From positions 124,001-188,000 of the forward strand of contig CAWJGZ010000004.1 in assembly GCA_963842505.1 (NCBI GenBank): DNA of 64,000 bases, in the 5' to 3' direction. The stretch comes from PALSA-129 sp963842505. GTDB taxonomy: Bacteria > Acidobacteriota > Terriglobia > Bryobacterales > Bryobacteraceae. The notes beneath the pieces were generated by a model. The model saw only the letters and a list, made by a program, of their open reading frames with translations, did no database searches and was not told where the DNA came from. Below, one piece after another: positions 39,570-47,578 of the stretch. The position numbers and the translations under genes were made by a program. The number at the start of each line of letters is the position of its first letter. The stretch's first letter is position 1.

Positions 39570-42530
39570 TCAGGCGGCTTCGTTGGTGACGCGCTCCGTC
39601 TTGAAGGCTTCGAGGATGTCGCCCTGCTTGATATCCCCGTAGTTCTCCAGCGTGATGCCGCATTCCATTCCGCTCTTCACCTCGCTGACGTCGTCTTTGA
39701 AGCGCCGCAGCGAACCGATTTTCCCGGTGTGGACCACCATGTTGTCGCGCAGCAGCCGCACTTCCGAATCGCGCGTGATGGCGCCATCCAGCACCAGACA
39801 GCCCGCCACGTTGCCGACTTTGGTGATGCGGAAGGTATCCCGCACTTCCGCCTTGCCGCGATAGACTTCCTTGTAGACCGGCGCCAGCAGCCCGGTCATC
39901 GCCAGCTTGATCTCGTCCGTCAGGTTGTAAATGATGGTGTGCAGACGCACGTCCACCTTTTCCTGCTCCGCCAACGCGGCGGCGTTGCGCTCCGGGCGCA
40001 CGTTGAAGCCGATGATAATGGCGTTCGAGGCCGATGCCAGCAGCACGTCCGATTCGTTGATCGCGCCCACGCCCGAGTGAATCACCCGGACCTTTACCTT
40101 TTCGTTCGAAAGCTTCTGCAGGGATTCGGTCAGCACCTCGGCCGTTCCGCCCACGTCGGTCTTGATGATGATGGACAGCTCCTTGACTTCGCCGGCCTCC
40201 ATCTGCAAGTGGAGTTGTTCGAGCGTCAGGCGGCTGGATTTCGCGAGGGCCTGTTCGCGCATTTTCTGATCGCGGAATCCCACGATCTGTTTGGCCTTGG
40301 CGGTGTCCGTCACCACCTGGAAATCGTCGCCCGCCTCGGGCATTGAATCCAGGCCCAGCACTTCGACCGGCGTCGATGGCTCCGCCTTGCGGATCTGCTC
40401 GCCGCGGTCGTTCTGCATGGCGCGCACCTTGCCGAATACCGCGCCGCAAATGAAGAAATCTCCCACTGCCAGGGTGCCGTTGCGCACCAGCACCGTCGCC
40501 ACCGGTCCGCGCCCGCGGTCCAGTTGTGCTTCGATCACAGTGCCCATGGCGGGCCGGGCCGGGTTGGCTTTCAGGTCCTGCAATTCGGCCACCAGCAGGA
40601 TCATTTCGAGCAACAGGGGTATGCCCTGCTGGGTGCGCGCCGAGACCGGCACCATGACCACGTCGCCGCCCCAGTCTTCGGCCAGCAGGCCGCGGTCGGC
40701 CAATTGCTGCTTCACGCGCTCGGGCTGGGCGTCGGGTTTGTCGATCTTGTTGATCGCCACGATGATGGGAACCTTGGCCGCCTTGGCGTGGTCGATGGCT
40801 TCCAGCGTCTGCGGCATCACGCCGTCGTCCGCCGCCACCACCAGAATCACAATGTCCGTTACTTTCGCGCCGCGAGCTCGCATGCGCGTGAAGGCCTCGT
40901 GGCCGGGTGTGTCGATGAACACGATCTTCTTGCCGTTCATCTCCACCTGGTATGCGCCAATGTGCTGCGTGATTCCGCCGGCTTCGTGCGCCGCCACATG
41001 GGCTTCGCGGATGGCGTCCAGCAGCGACGTCTTTCCATGGTCGACGTGCCCCATGATGGTCACCACCGGCGCGCGTTTCTGCAGGTCCTTGGTTTCCTCG
41101 GCTTCTTCCACGGCCTGCATGGCTTCTGTTTCGTAACTCACCGTGGCGGTGGAAGCGCCGAATTCGCGCGCCACTTCGGTTGCCAGCTTCGAATCCAGGG
41201 TCTGGTTGATGGTGGCAAAGATACTGCGGTCCATCAGCTTCTTCATGACCAGGGCGGCCTTCACGTCCAGCTTTTCACAAAGCTCCTTGACCGTGATGCC
41301 TTCCGAAATGGTGATCTCGCGACTGATGGGCGGAGGACCGGCTTCCACCTGCCGGCGCGCCGGCCGCAGCATGCGCTCCTGTTCCTGGCGTTCCCTGGGC
41401 TGCGGGCGCGAAGGACGTTTGTCGCCGGGACGTCCGCGCGGCTGTTCCATTGGAGGCGGCGCCAGACCCGGTTCCATGCGGCCTCGCGAAGTGGGATGCT
41501 GAGGCCTGGGCCCGGCTGGACGCACGCCTGGAGTGCCGGGGCGCACACCCGTTCTGGCCACCATCGGCTGGCCCGGCCGGATCGGTCCCCGATAAATTGG
41601 TTGGCCCGGTACGGGCGAGCTCGGCTGTCTGGGAATTCCGGGGCGCGGAGAAGGGGGCGGCGCGGGCATGGCAGGTCTTGGCATGCCCAGCTTGGCCACC
41701 AAGTCCGGACGCGGTGGAACCACCGGACGGGCGGCGGGCTGTCCGACTAATGTCCGCCCGGCGGTTAAAGGCATCGAACCAGCCGTTGGGGACGCCTGCG
41801 CGGATGCGGGAGCGCCCGGTCCGGGCGTTCCCGCCGCCCTCGTCCGCCCTACTATCGGTGGCCTGGCCGCCATCCCGGGCATCGCGGCGCCCGGACCGGA
41901 AACACGCGCACCTTCGGCCGGCCCGGTTGGAAATGGTTGGCGTGGTCCTGAAAGAATCTGTCCGGGCCGCGGAGTGGTGCTCGCCGGTCCTGGCAACGGT
42001 TTGGCAGCCGGCGCCGCCGGACGTCCCGGCGCTACGACTGCTGCCGGCGGCGGAGGAGCCGGCGGAGGAGCCGGCGCTACCCGCGGACCTTCCGGCCGCG
42101 CCGCCGTCGTTCGGATGCCCCCTACCGGAGGATGGATCGGCCTGCCAGGAGCCAGCGGCGGCCGAATGGGCACGGCGCTTCCCGGCGTCAACTTTGGTTC
42201 TTCGACAGCCGTTCTACCGGCCGGTTCGGCTGCCGGCTCTTCGTGCGCGGCGGTCTCAATGTGTGCGGGCGCGGCCGACGGCGCGGTCGCCTCCATGGTT
42301 TCGACGATCCCCGTGGGGGCAGCGCTTTCTTGTACCGGTTCGCCTTCGGCTCCGGCTTCCGCCGGTGTTTCGAACCCGTAGAGACGGCGCAGCTTTATCG
42401 CCACGTCTTCATCGATCGAGCTGGAGTGCGTCTTTTTTTCCGTTACGCCGAGTTCAGGCAGGCGGTCCAGGATTTCGTGAGCCTTGACTTCCAACTCCCT
42501 GGCCAGCTCATTGATGCGAATCTTCTTCAT
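39570..42530 (-). CDS. infB: Translation initiation factor IF-2, 986 aa
   Basis: IF-2 is the GTPase that places initiator tRNA on the 30S subunit and joins the 50S. The first IF2-N domain is at 1-50 (KKIRINELARELEVKAHEIL), and a second lies at about 405-455 (SEGITVKELCEKLDVKAALVMKKLM). The G domain shows G1 GHVDHGKTSLLDAIR (about 495), G3 DTPGHEAF and G4 NKIDKPDA, followed by domains II-IV. Between about 60 and 400 runs an unusually long Pro/Ala/Gly/Arg-rich linker. The gene follows nusA by 75 nt. Confidence 0.97.
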   Translation of the reverse strand: MKKIRINELARELEVKAHEILDRLPELGVTEKKTHSSSIDEDVAIKLRRLYGFETPAEAGAEGEPVQESAAPTGIVETMEATAPSAAPAHIETAAHEEPAAEPAGRTAVEEPKLTPGSAVPIRPPLAPGRPIHPPVGGIRTTAARPEGPRVAPAPPPAPPPPAAVVAPGRPAAPAAKPLPGPASTTPRPGQILSGPRQPFPTGPAEGARVSGPGAAMPGMAARPPIVGRTRAAGTPGPGAPASAQASPTAGSMPLTAGRTLVGQPAARPVVPPRPDLVAKLGMPRPAMPAPPPSPRPGIPRQPSSPVPGQPIYRGPIRPGQPMVARTGVRPGTPGVRPAGPRPQHPTSRGRMEPGLAPPPMEQPRGRPGDKRPSRPQPRERQEQERMLRPARRQVEAGPPPISREITISEGITVKELCEKLDVKAALVMKKLMDRSIFATINQTLDSKLATEVAREFGASTATVSYETEAMQAVEEAEETKDLQKRAPVVTIMGHVDHGKTSLLDAIREAHVAAHEAGGITQHIGAYQVEMNGKKIVFIDTPGHEAFTRMRARGAKVTDIVILVVAADDGVMPQTLEAIDHAKAAKVPIIVAINKIDKPDAQPERVKQQLADRGLLAEDWGGDVVMVPVSARTQQGIPLLLEMILLVAELQDLKANPARPAMGTVIEAQLDRGRGPVATVLVRNGTLAVGDFFICGAVFGKVRAMQNDRGEQIRKAEPSTPVEVLGLDSMPEAGDDFQVVTDTAKAKQIVGFRDQKMREQALAKSSRLTLEQLHLQMEAGEVKELSIIIKTDVGGTAEVLTESLQKLSNEKVKVRVIHSGVGAINESDVLLASASNAIIIGFNVRPERNAAALAEQEKVDVRLHTIIYNLTDEIKLAMTGLLAPVYKEVYRGKAEVRDTFRITKVGNVAGCLVLDGAITRDSEVRLLRDNMVVHTGKIGSLRRFKDDVSEVKSGMECGITLENYGDIKQGDILEAFKTERVTNEAA

Positions 42531-42605
42531 AGAGAAAGCTATCTGCTTCTACCGCTTCTTCCGCCGTACATGCGCGACTTTCCTCTTACAGGCACCGTGG
42601 CAGCC

Positions 42606-44219
42606 TTACTCGCCGCTTTCGGCCGGGGCGCCCTCGTCCGGTTCGGTCCCTTCCGGGCCGTGACCTTCCGACGGATTGTGAGTGGGGGGAGCCGCGTCTT
42701 CTATCGTACCAAACTGCTCCGCCGCCGCTTGGCTTTCCGCTTCCACCGCTGGAGGAGCTGTTTCTTCCGGCGCAGTCTCCGCTTGCGGAGCCGGCTCTGC
42801 TTCCACCACAGTCTCTGTTTCCACCACCGGCTCGGCTGTCGCTTCCACTGGCTCGGCTGTCGCTTCCGCCGGCCCGGTGGTCGCTTCCACCGGCTCGGCC
42901 GTTGCTTCCACCGGCTCGGCCGTTGCTTCCACCGGCTCGGCCGTCGCCTGCTCCTCGAACTGGCTATAGTAGGCGTTCACCGCTTGCTGGATGGTTTCCA
43001 CGACCTGCGGGCCAACGTCCTGGATCTCTTCCAATTGCTCCGGCGTCATGCTTCCCAGTTGCTCGATGGTGCCGATACCCGTCGCCACCAGCCTTTCCAC
43101 CAGCACCTCGGAAAGTCCGTATTCGATCAGCACCGATACCGGCGCGCCCGGAGCCACCAGCGCAGCCATCTGCGACTCCACTTCCTGCCGCTTCTCTTCT
43201 TCGCTCTTGATATCGATTTTCCAGTTCAGCAGCTTGGCCGCGAGGCGCACGTTCTGCCCCTTCTTGCCAATGGCGAGAGAGAGTTGAGAATCGTCCACGA
43301 TCACTTCCATGTGCTTTTCCACCGGATCGAGGATCGTAATCCGGCTGACTTTCGCCGGGCTCAGCGCGTGCGTCGCAAACACCACGGGATCGTCGGAATA
43401 CTCGATGATGTCGATCTTTTCGCCGCGCAGCTCGCGGATGATGGATTGCACCCGCATGCCCTTCATGCCCACGCAGGCGCCTACGCTATCCACGTCGCGG
43501 TCGCGGCTCTGCACCGCAATCTTGGTCCGCTCTCCGGCCTCGCGCGCGCAGCCCTTGATGGCTACCGTGCCGTCGTAAATCTCCGGCACTTCCTGTTCGA
43601 ACAGCCGCATCACCAGCTCCGGCGCCGCGCGCGACACCAGTACGCCCGGGCCTTTGCTCGATTTATCCACCAGCTTGATCACGCAGCGCACGCGGTCGCT
43701 CACGCTGTAGCTTTCCAGGCGCGACTGTTCCTTTTTGGGCAGTTTGGCCTCGGTCTTGCCGAGGTCCAGAATGTAGTCCGGCCCTTCCACCCGCTTGATG
43801 GTGCAGTTGACCAGCTCGCCGGTGCGCCCCGAGTACTCGTTGAATACGGTTTCGCGTTCGGCTTCCCGCACCTTTTGAAAAATCACCTGCTTGGCGGTCT
43901 GGGCCGAGATCCGTCCCAGCGCGTCGGTTTTTTTCTGAAGGCGGATTTCAGAGCCGACTTCGGCATCCGGCATGATACGGCGCGCTTCCGCCAGCGTCAT
44001 CTCGTGCACCGGGTCTTCCACCGTCTCCACCGCTTTTTTCACGGCATAGAGCTGGATAGCGCCGGTCTTGGGGTCCATGTCCGCGACGTAATCTTCATTC
44101 GTGCGGTAGTGCTTGCGCGCGGCAATCAGCATCGCGTCCTTCACCGCGTCCAGCACGATTTGCGGATCGATGCCTTTTTCCTTGCTCAGTATCTCGATGG
44201 ATTGAAAGATCGTTTCCAA
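42606..44219 (-). CDS. nusA: Transcription termination/antitermination factor NusA, 537 aa
   Basis: NusA binds RNA polymerase and nascent RNA and adjusts pausing and termination. The N-terminal domain (1-125), S1 (about 135-200), and KH1/KH2 (about 205-345, with GACVGMKGMRVQSIIRELRGEKIDII and SLAIGKKGQNVRLAAKL) are intact. A helix-hairpin-helix-like module follows (GIGTIEQLGSMTPEQLEEIQDVGPQVVETI), and after it come six 7-residue repeats ATAEPVE-like (425-466) and an acidic tail. This C-terminal tail is unusual for NusA. Confidence 0.96.
   Translation of the reverse strand: METIFQSIEILSKEKGIDPQIVLDAVKDAMLIAARKHYRTNEDYVADMDPKTGAIQLYAVKKAVETVEDPVHEMTLAEARRIMPDAEVGSEIRLQKKTDALGRISAQTAKQVIFQKVREAERETVFNEYSGRTGELVNCTIKRVEGPDYILDLGKTEAKLPKKEQSRLESYSVSDRVRCVIKLVDKSSKGPGVLVSRAAPELVMRLFEQEVPEIYDGTVAIKGCAREAGERTKIAVQSRDRDVDSVGACVGMKGMRVQSIIRELRGEKIDIIEYSDDPVVFATHALSPAKVSRITILDPVEKHMEVIVDDSQLSLAIGKKGQNVRLAAKLLNWKIDIKSEEEKRQEVESQMAALVAPGAPVSVLIEYGLSEVLVERLVATGIGTIEQLGSMTPEQLEEIQDVGPQVVETIQQAVNAYYSQFEEQATAEPVEATAEPVEATAEPVEATTGPAEATAEPVEATAEPVVETETVVEAEPAPQAETAPEETAPPAVEAESQAAAEQFGTIEDAAPPTHNPSEGHGPEGTEPDEGAPAESGE
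42822..42947 (-). repeat. Six tandem 21-bp units in the nusA 3' region
   Basis: The units encode six heptapeptides close to ATAEPVE, residues 425-466 of NusA. Adjacent copies are nearly identical at the DNA level, which points to recent slippage-type expansion. Copy number may vary among strains. Confidence 0.9.
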
Positions 44220-44270
44220 AGTGCCCTCGTTATCCCAATTGAGTTTTCTGGTTGTATTTCTCCGGCGGGT

Positions 44271-44735
44271 TTACCACTCGAACTTCAGAGTGGCCTTTTG
44301 AACCTGGACAAGGGGGAACCGCATGGTTTCGCCCGGCGCGGTTTCGATCAACACCTGGCCTTCTTCCAAACCGGCCAGGGTGCCGTCCCAATGGCGGCGT
44401 CCATTCACCGCCTCGCGCAGCGTCAAATTGGCCTTCTTCCCCTGGAAGCGCTGGTAATCTTGTGGTTTGAGAAGTTTCCGTTCCAATCCGGGCGAACTCA
44501 CTTCGAGTGTGTACCGCCCTCCCGGCACTACATCCTCCACGTCCAGAATGGTGCCGACCTGTTGGGACACGGTTTCGCAATCGCCGTGGGTGACGCCTTC
44601 GGGCTTATCGATCGAGATGCGCACCAGGCGTTGATTGCCGCCGCCTTTGACTTCCACCTCGACCAATTCGAGCCCTTCGGCATCTGTCACGCGCTGCGCG
44701 ATTTCCTCGATTTTGGCCGCCATTTGCACCGACAT
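44271..44735 (-). CDS. rimP: Ribosome maturation factor RimP, 154 aa
   Basis: RimP aids 30S assembly. The N-terminal domain has IEEIAQRVTDAEGLELVEVEVKGGGNQRLVRISIDKPEGVTHGDCETVSQQVGTIL and VPGGRYTLEVSSPGLERKLLKPQDYQRF, and a short C-terminal SH3-like domain ends VQVQKATLKFEW. The ATG at 44735 is used; an ATG at 44723 is also possible. Sequence upstream of 44735 in the same frame is the leader terminator, not coding. It is the first gene of the nusA-infB operon, as in most bacteria. Confidence 0.95.
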   Translation of the reverse strand: MSVQMAAKIEEIAQRVTDAEGLELVEVEVKGGGNQRLVRISIDKPEGVTHGDCETVSQQVGTILDVEDVVPGGRYTLEVSSPGLERKLLKPQDYQRFQGKKANLTLREAVNGRRHWDGTLAGLEEGQVLIETAPGETMRFPLVQVQKATLKFEW

Positions 44736-44749
44736 TCGCAATTCCCAAC

Positions 44750-44772
44750 AAAAAAGTGGGCTTTCGCCCACT
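44750..44772 (-). terminator. Intrinsic terminator in the rimP-nusA-infB leader
   Basis: On the minus strand AGTGGGC, loop GAAA, GCCCACT and then TTTTTT form a textbook intrinsic terminator (44772 down to 44750). It ends about 15 nt before the rimP ATG and lies downstream of a candidate -10 element. This placement points to premature termination or attenuation of the operon. Confidence 0.8.
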
Positions 44773-44796
44773 CGCAGGGTTCGACACTCAAATCAT

Positions 44797-44802
44797 ATTG
44801 TA
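44797..44802 (-). promoter_or_regulatory. Candidate -10 element for rimP-nusA-infB
   Basis: TACAAT on the minus strand, overlapping a second possible TATGAT three to four bases downstream, would start RNA near 44790. The leader would be about 55 nt and would include the terminator. The -35 region is C-rich and shows no TTGACA-like hexamer. Confidence 0.4.
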
Positions 44803-44810
44803 GCGTGTTT

Positions 44811-44834
44811 GGGAAGGGAGGGGAAGGGAGGGGG
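44811..44834 (+). promoter_or_regulatory. G-run tract with G-quadruplex potential upstream of rimP
   Basis: Five runs of three or more G occur within 24 nt on the plus strand, with the 10-mer GGGAAGGGAG occurring twice in tandem. It sits where the -35 region of the rimP operon promoter would be. On the template side it could form a quadruplex, but this is prediction only. Confidence 0.5.
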
Positions 44835-45311
44835 TGCGCGAACCTGGAAGTGGAGGCAGACGGCGATGCGACCGAATGGATCTGGAACCTTGCCGGGTGA
44901 TTTGCGCGGACCAGGGCCTGTTGCATTGCGAACAATCCGCCGGCTCGATGGTTTATGCACAACTTTGTCACACCCCGCCGCCGCTAAGTGCAAGGCTGCG
45001 TTGCGGCAGAAATTTGTTGAAAACCACCGGCGCGCGGTGAAATCAACTGGCGTTTGGCTCGCCGCCGCGCTACAAAAAAAGAGTCCATTAGGTGGCTGCG
45101 CGGCCGGGGTGGCAAATCTCGGGGGAGGTGGTCAACCGGTTGCGCAGACCTCCTTGAATGCCACGCCCAACAAGAGAACATTCCCACTTCGGCGTGGCGC
45201 CGCCCTCTTACGCCTTTACCCGATTTCCCGATTCTGCTATCCTCAATACGTTGAATTCATAACATTTTGCACTCCCCGGCCGACGGGCCGGGCCTGCCAG
45301 CGAGGTTCTTT
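44835..45311. other. Divergent intergenic region rimP/yebC, no supported gene
   Basis: About 480 bp between the rimP operon promoter and yebC. Short frames exist but have no start signals or recognisable products. I found no tRNA or other RNA gene by eye. A candidate yebC promoter is at 45215-45243 and a lone DnaA-box-like TTATGCACA at 44953. Confidence 0.5.
45215..45243 (+). promoter_or_regulatory. Candidate sigma-70-type promoter for yebC
   Basis: TTTACC (45215-45220) and TATCCT (45238-45243) are 17 nt apart, about 70 nt before the yebC start. The hexamers match consensus at about four of six positions each. Confidence 0.35.
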
Positions 45312-46058
45312 ATGTCGGGCCACTCCAAATGGGCCACCATTAAACACAAAAAGGCGGCACTGGACGCCAAGCGCGGAAAATCGTTCACGCGCATCATCAA
45401 GGAGATTATGATTGCCGCCCGCAGCGGCGGGGACCCCGACGGGAATCCACGGCTGCGCACGGCCATTCTGGCAGCCAAAGCCGTCAGCATGCCTTCCGAC
45501 AACATCAAGAAGGCCGTCATGCGCGGGACTGGCGAACTCGAAGGCGGCCAGATCGAAGAAGTGATGTTCGAAGGCTACGGGCCAGGCGGCGCCGCGGTCC
45601 TGGTTAATGTCGCCACCGATAATCGCAATCGGACGGTGAGCGATATCCGCCATATCTTCGCGAAGAATGGCGGCAACATGGGCGAGCACGGCAGTGTCGC
45701 CTGGATGTTCGACCGCAAGAGCCAGATCTTTGTCGCTTCGGAAAAAGCCGATGAAGAAAAGCTCATGGGCATTGTTCTCGATGCCGGCGCCGACGATCTG
45801 CGCGACAACGGAGACCAATGGGCCGTGCTGTCGCCTCCGGAAGCGCACGAGGCGGTTCTTAAGGCGCTGCACGCCGCCGGCATCGCCCCCGACGAAGCCA
45901 GCATCGCCATGGTGCCCAAGAACCTGCTGCGCCTCGAAGGCAAGAACGCCAGCTCGATGCTCCGTTTGAGCGAAGCGCTGGAAGAACACGACGATGTACA
46001 AAGCGTGTTTTCCAACTTCGATATCGACGAGAAGGATCTGTTGGCGATGGCAGAGTAA
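45312..46058 (+). CDS. yebC: YebC/PmpR-family protein (translation/transcription factor TACO1-like), 248 aa
   Basis: YebC proteins are DNA- or ribosome-associated; some repress quorum-sensing genes and others relieve ribosome stalling at proline stretches. The family start SGHSKWATIKHKKAALDAKRGKSFTRIIKEI is clear, as are RTAILAAKAVSMPSDNIKKAVMRGTGE, EGYGPGGAAVLVNVATDNRNRT and FAKNGGNMGEHGSVAWMF. The ATG at 45312 has AGG 6 nt upstream. ruvC begins 1 nt after its stop, a common arrangement. Confidence 0.96.
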   Translation: MSGHSKWATIKHKKAALDAKRGKSFTRIIKEIMIAARSGGDPDGNPRLRTAILAAKAVSMPSDNIKKAVMRGTGELEGGQIEEVMFEGYGPGGAAVLVNVATDNRNRTVSDIRHIFAKNGGNMGEHGSVAWMFDRKSQIFVASEKADEEKLMGIVLDAGADDLRDNGDQWAVLSPPEAHEAVLKALHAAGIAPDEASIAMVPKNLLRLEGKNASSMLRLSEALEEHDDVQSVFSNFDIDEKDLLAMAE

Positions 46059-46059
46059 C

Positions 46060-46548
46060 GTGCGGGTGCTCGGCATCGATTGCGGGTCGGAGCGCACCGG
46101 TTATGGCGTGATCGACAGCGACGGGCGGGATCACCGCGTGGTAACCGCCGGGACGATCTGCACGAGTCCGAAATGGCCCTTTGAGCGGCGGCTGCTCGAA
46201 ATTGCCACGGGGCTGCGCCGAGTGATGGACGAACATGCACCGGAATTCGCCGCGGTGGAAGAGGTTTTTCATGCGGTGAACGCCAGAACGGCGCTGAAGC
46301 TGGCGCACGTGCGCGGCGTTGCCCTGCTGACGATCGCGGAAGCAGGGTTGAAACTGGCGGAATACTCTCCGTTGGAAGTCAAAATGAGCGTGGTGGGCTA
46401 CGGCCGCGCCGAAAAGTGCCAGGTGCAGATGATGGTGCAGTCCTTGCTGCGTCTGCCGGAACCGATCCAGTCGGAAGACGCCGCCGACGCCCTGGCGGTG
46501 GCCATTTGCCATGCCACTCACGAAGCTGCCAGCCGCTTGCTGGCTTGA
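46060..46548 (+). CDS. ruvC: Holliday junction endonuclease RuvC, 162 aa
   Basis: RuvC cuts Holliday junctions after RuvAB migration. All four catalytic acids are in place: Asp7 (VLGIDCG), Glu67 (AAVEEVF), Asp140 and Asp143 (SEDAADALAVAICH). The start is the GTG at 46060, just after the yebC stop. ruvA and ruvB are not next to it here; instead a secreted hypothetical gene follows after 5 nt. Confidence 0.95.
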   Translation: MRVLGIDCGSERTGYGVIDSDGRDHRVVTAGTICTSPKWPFERRLLEIATGLRRVMDEHAPEFAAVEEVFHAVNARTALKLAHVRGVALLTIAEAGLKLAEYSPLEVKMSVVGYGRAEKCQVQMMVQSLLRLPEPIQSEDAADALAVAICHATHEAASRLLA

Positions 46549-46553
46549 ACCGA

Positions 46554-47180
46554 ATGTCACTGTCTATGAAGTGGTCCATGCTTTTGTGGCTCTCGGCCGC
46601 GGTGGCGGCTACGGCCGCTCCCCGGCTGTTTTACTCGCGTTCTTTTCCCGGCAGCGCGCCCGCCTATCTGGAAGTGACTCTCGAAGCCAATGGCGACGCC
46701 GCCTACCGCGAAGCCGTGGATGACGACTTGCCCGTCAAATTCCACTTGAATGAGGCCGACACCCGCGAAGTCTTCGGACTGGCCGATAAACTCGACCACT
46801 TCACGCACCCGCTGGAAGCCCCCGGGAAGGTGGCTTTCATGGGCACCAAAATTTTCCGATGGGAAGACGGCGCGGCAAAGAGCGAGGTCAAATTCAATTA
46901 TTCGGAAGATCTTTCGGCCCGCGCGCTGCAGGATTGGTTCGAGCGAATGGCCGAATCGGCCGAGCATCGCCTGGACCTGGAGCGCACCGCCAAGTACGAT
47001 CGCCTTGGCCTGGTGAACGCGCTGAATCTGCTGGCATCGGCCTATGAACGGAAACGCCTGGTGGCGCTGGACCAGTTCCTGCCGATGCTCGACCGCGTCG
47101 TCAAGAACGAAAACTACATGCACACGGCGCGCGCGACAGCCGCCGAACTGGCCGAGGCCTTTCGCAAAGCGCAGCCATGA
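46554..47180 (+). CDS. Secreted hypothetical protein, 208 aa
   Basis: A signal peptide (MKWSMLLWLSAAVAATAAP) precedes a soluble domain with FYSRSFPGSAPAYLEVTLEANGDAAYREAVDDDLPVKFHLNEADTREVFGLADKLDHF and a helical C-terminus (NALNLLASAYERKRLVALDQFLPMLDRVV). I cannot name the family. Two starts (46554 and 46566) are possible. It lies 5 nt after ruvC, so it is probably on the yebC-ruvC transcript. Confidence 0.7.
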   Translation: MSLSMKWSMLLWLSAAVAATAAPRLFYSRSFPGSAPAYLEVTLEANGDAAYREAVDDDLPVKFHLNEADTREVFGLADKLDHFTHPLEAPGKVAFMGTKIFRWEDGAAKSEVKFNYSEDLSARALQDWFERMAESAEHRLDLERTAKYDRLGLVNALNLLASAYERKRLVALDQFLPMLDRVVKNENYMHTARATAAELAEAFRKAQP

Positions 47181-47275
47181 ATGGGCCGGCGCCGATCCTG
47201 CCGGCGGGTCCTTTTGCTATACAATATTTTGGCTGGCGCTGGAAATTCAAAAGGGAGCAGAGAGACTTACTGGGT

Positions 47276-47503
47276 ATGTCTGACCGCGGCCTGTTGTTCC
47301 TCTTCAGTATTTTCATGATTGTGGTTTCGCTGGGCGCGGCGGTATATTTGTTCGCCACCGGCCAGGGCCTGACTATCGACGGACTGTTTATGGTGCTGGT
47401 GGCGCTGTTGACCGCCTTGGTCTTCGCGCTCTACATCATGTTCGTGATCCGCCGGGCGATGGAGGCCGCCAAGCCGCCGGCGAAGACTGTGACGCAGGCG
47501 TAG
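47276..47503 (+). CDS. Small two-helix membrane protein, 75 aa
   Basis: SDRGLLFLFSIFMIVVSLGAAVYLFATGQGLTIDGLFMVLVALLTALVFALYIMFVIRRAM contains two strong membrane helices with a short soluble C-terminus. The ATG at 47276 is chosen as the start of the first helix. A longer frame from 47177 would add a hydrophilic piece without support. The function is unknown. Confidence 0.6.
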   Translation: MSDRGLLFLFSIFMIVVSLGAAVYLFATGQGLTIDGLFMVLVALLTALVFALYIMFVIRRAMEAAKPPAKTVTQA

Positions 47504-47535
47504 CCGCCAATCGGACCAAGAGCGCGGACGGGAAG

Positions 47536-47569
47536 CGTTCGCGCCACGTTTGGCGGGCCTGGGCGAACG
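47536..47569. terminator. Nested hairpin between convergent genes
   Basis: CGTTCGC (47536-47542) pairs with GCGAACG (47563-47569), and an inner GCCA/TGGC stem lies between. It separates the small membrane protein gene from the histidine kinase gene, which are convergent. No T run is seen. Confidence 0.4.
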
Positions 47570-47578
47570 TGCGATGAA

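Noticed and set aside
42822..42947. Tandem repeats considered as a CRISPR-like array
   Set aside because: The 21-bp units are in frame inside nusA, have no spacers, and no cas genes are present.
42132..44900. 922-codon open frame on the plus strand
   Set aside because: It is antisense to infB and nusA and arises from GC-rich codon use. The minus-strand products are certain, and the frame has no start signal or recognisable domain.
44953..44961. DnaA-box-like TTATGCACA suggesting a replication origin
   Set aside because: Only one box is present, with no dnaA, dnaN or AT-rich unwinding region nearby, so it is probably chance.
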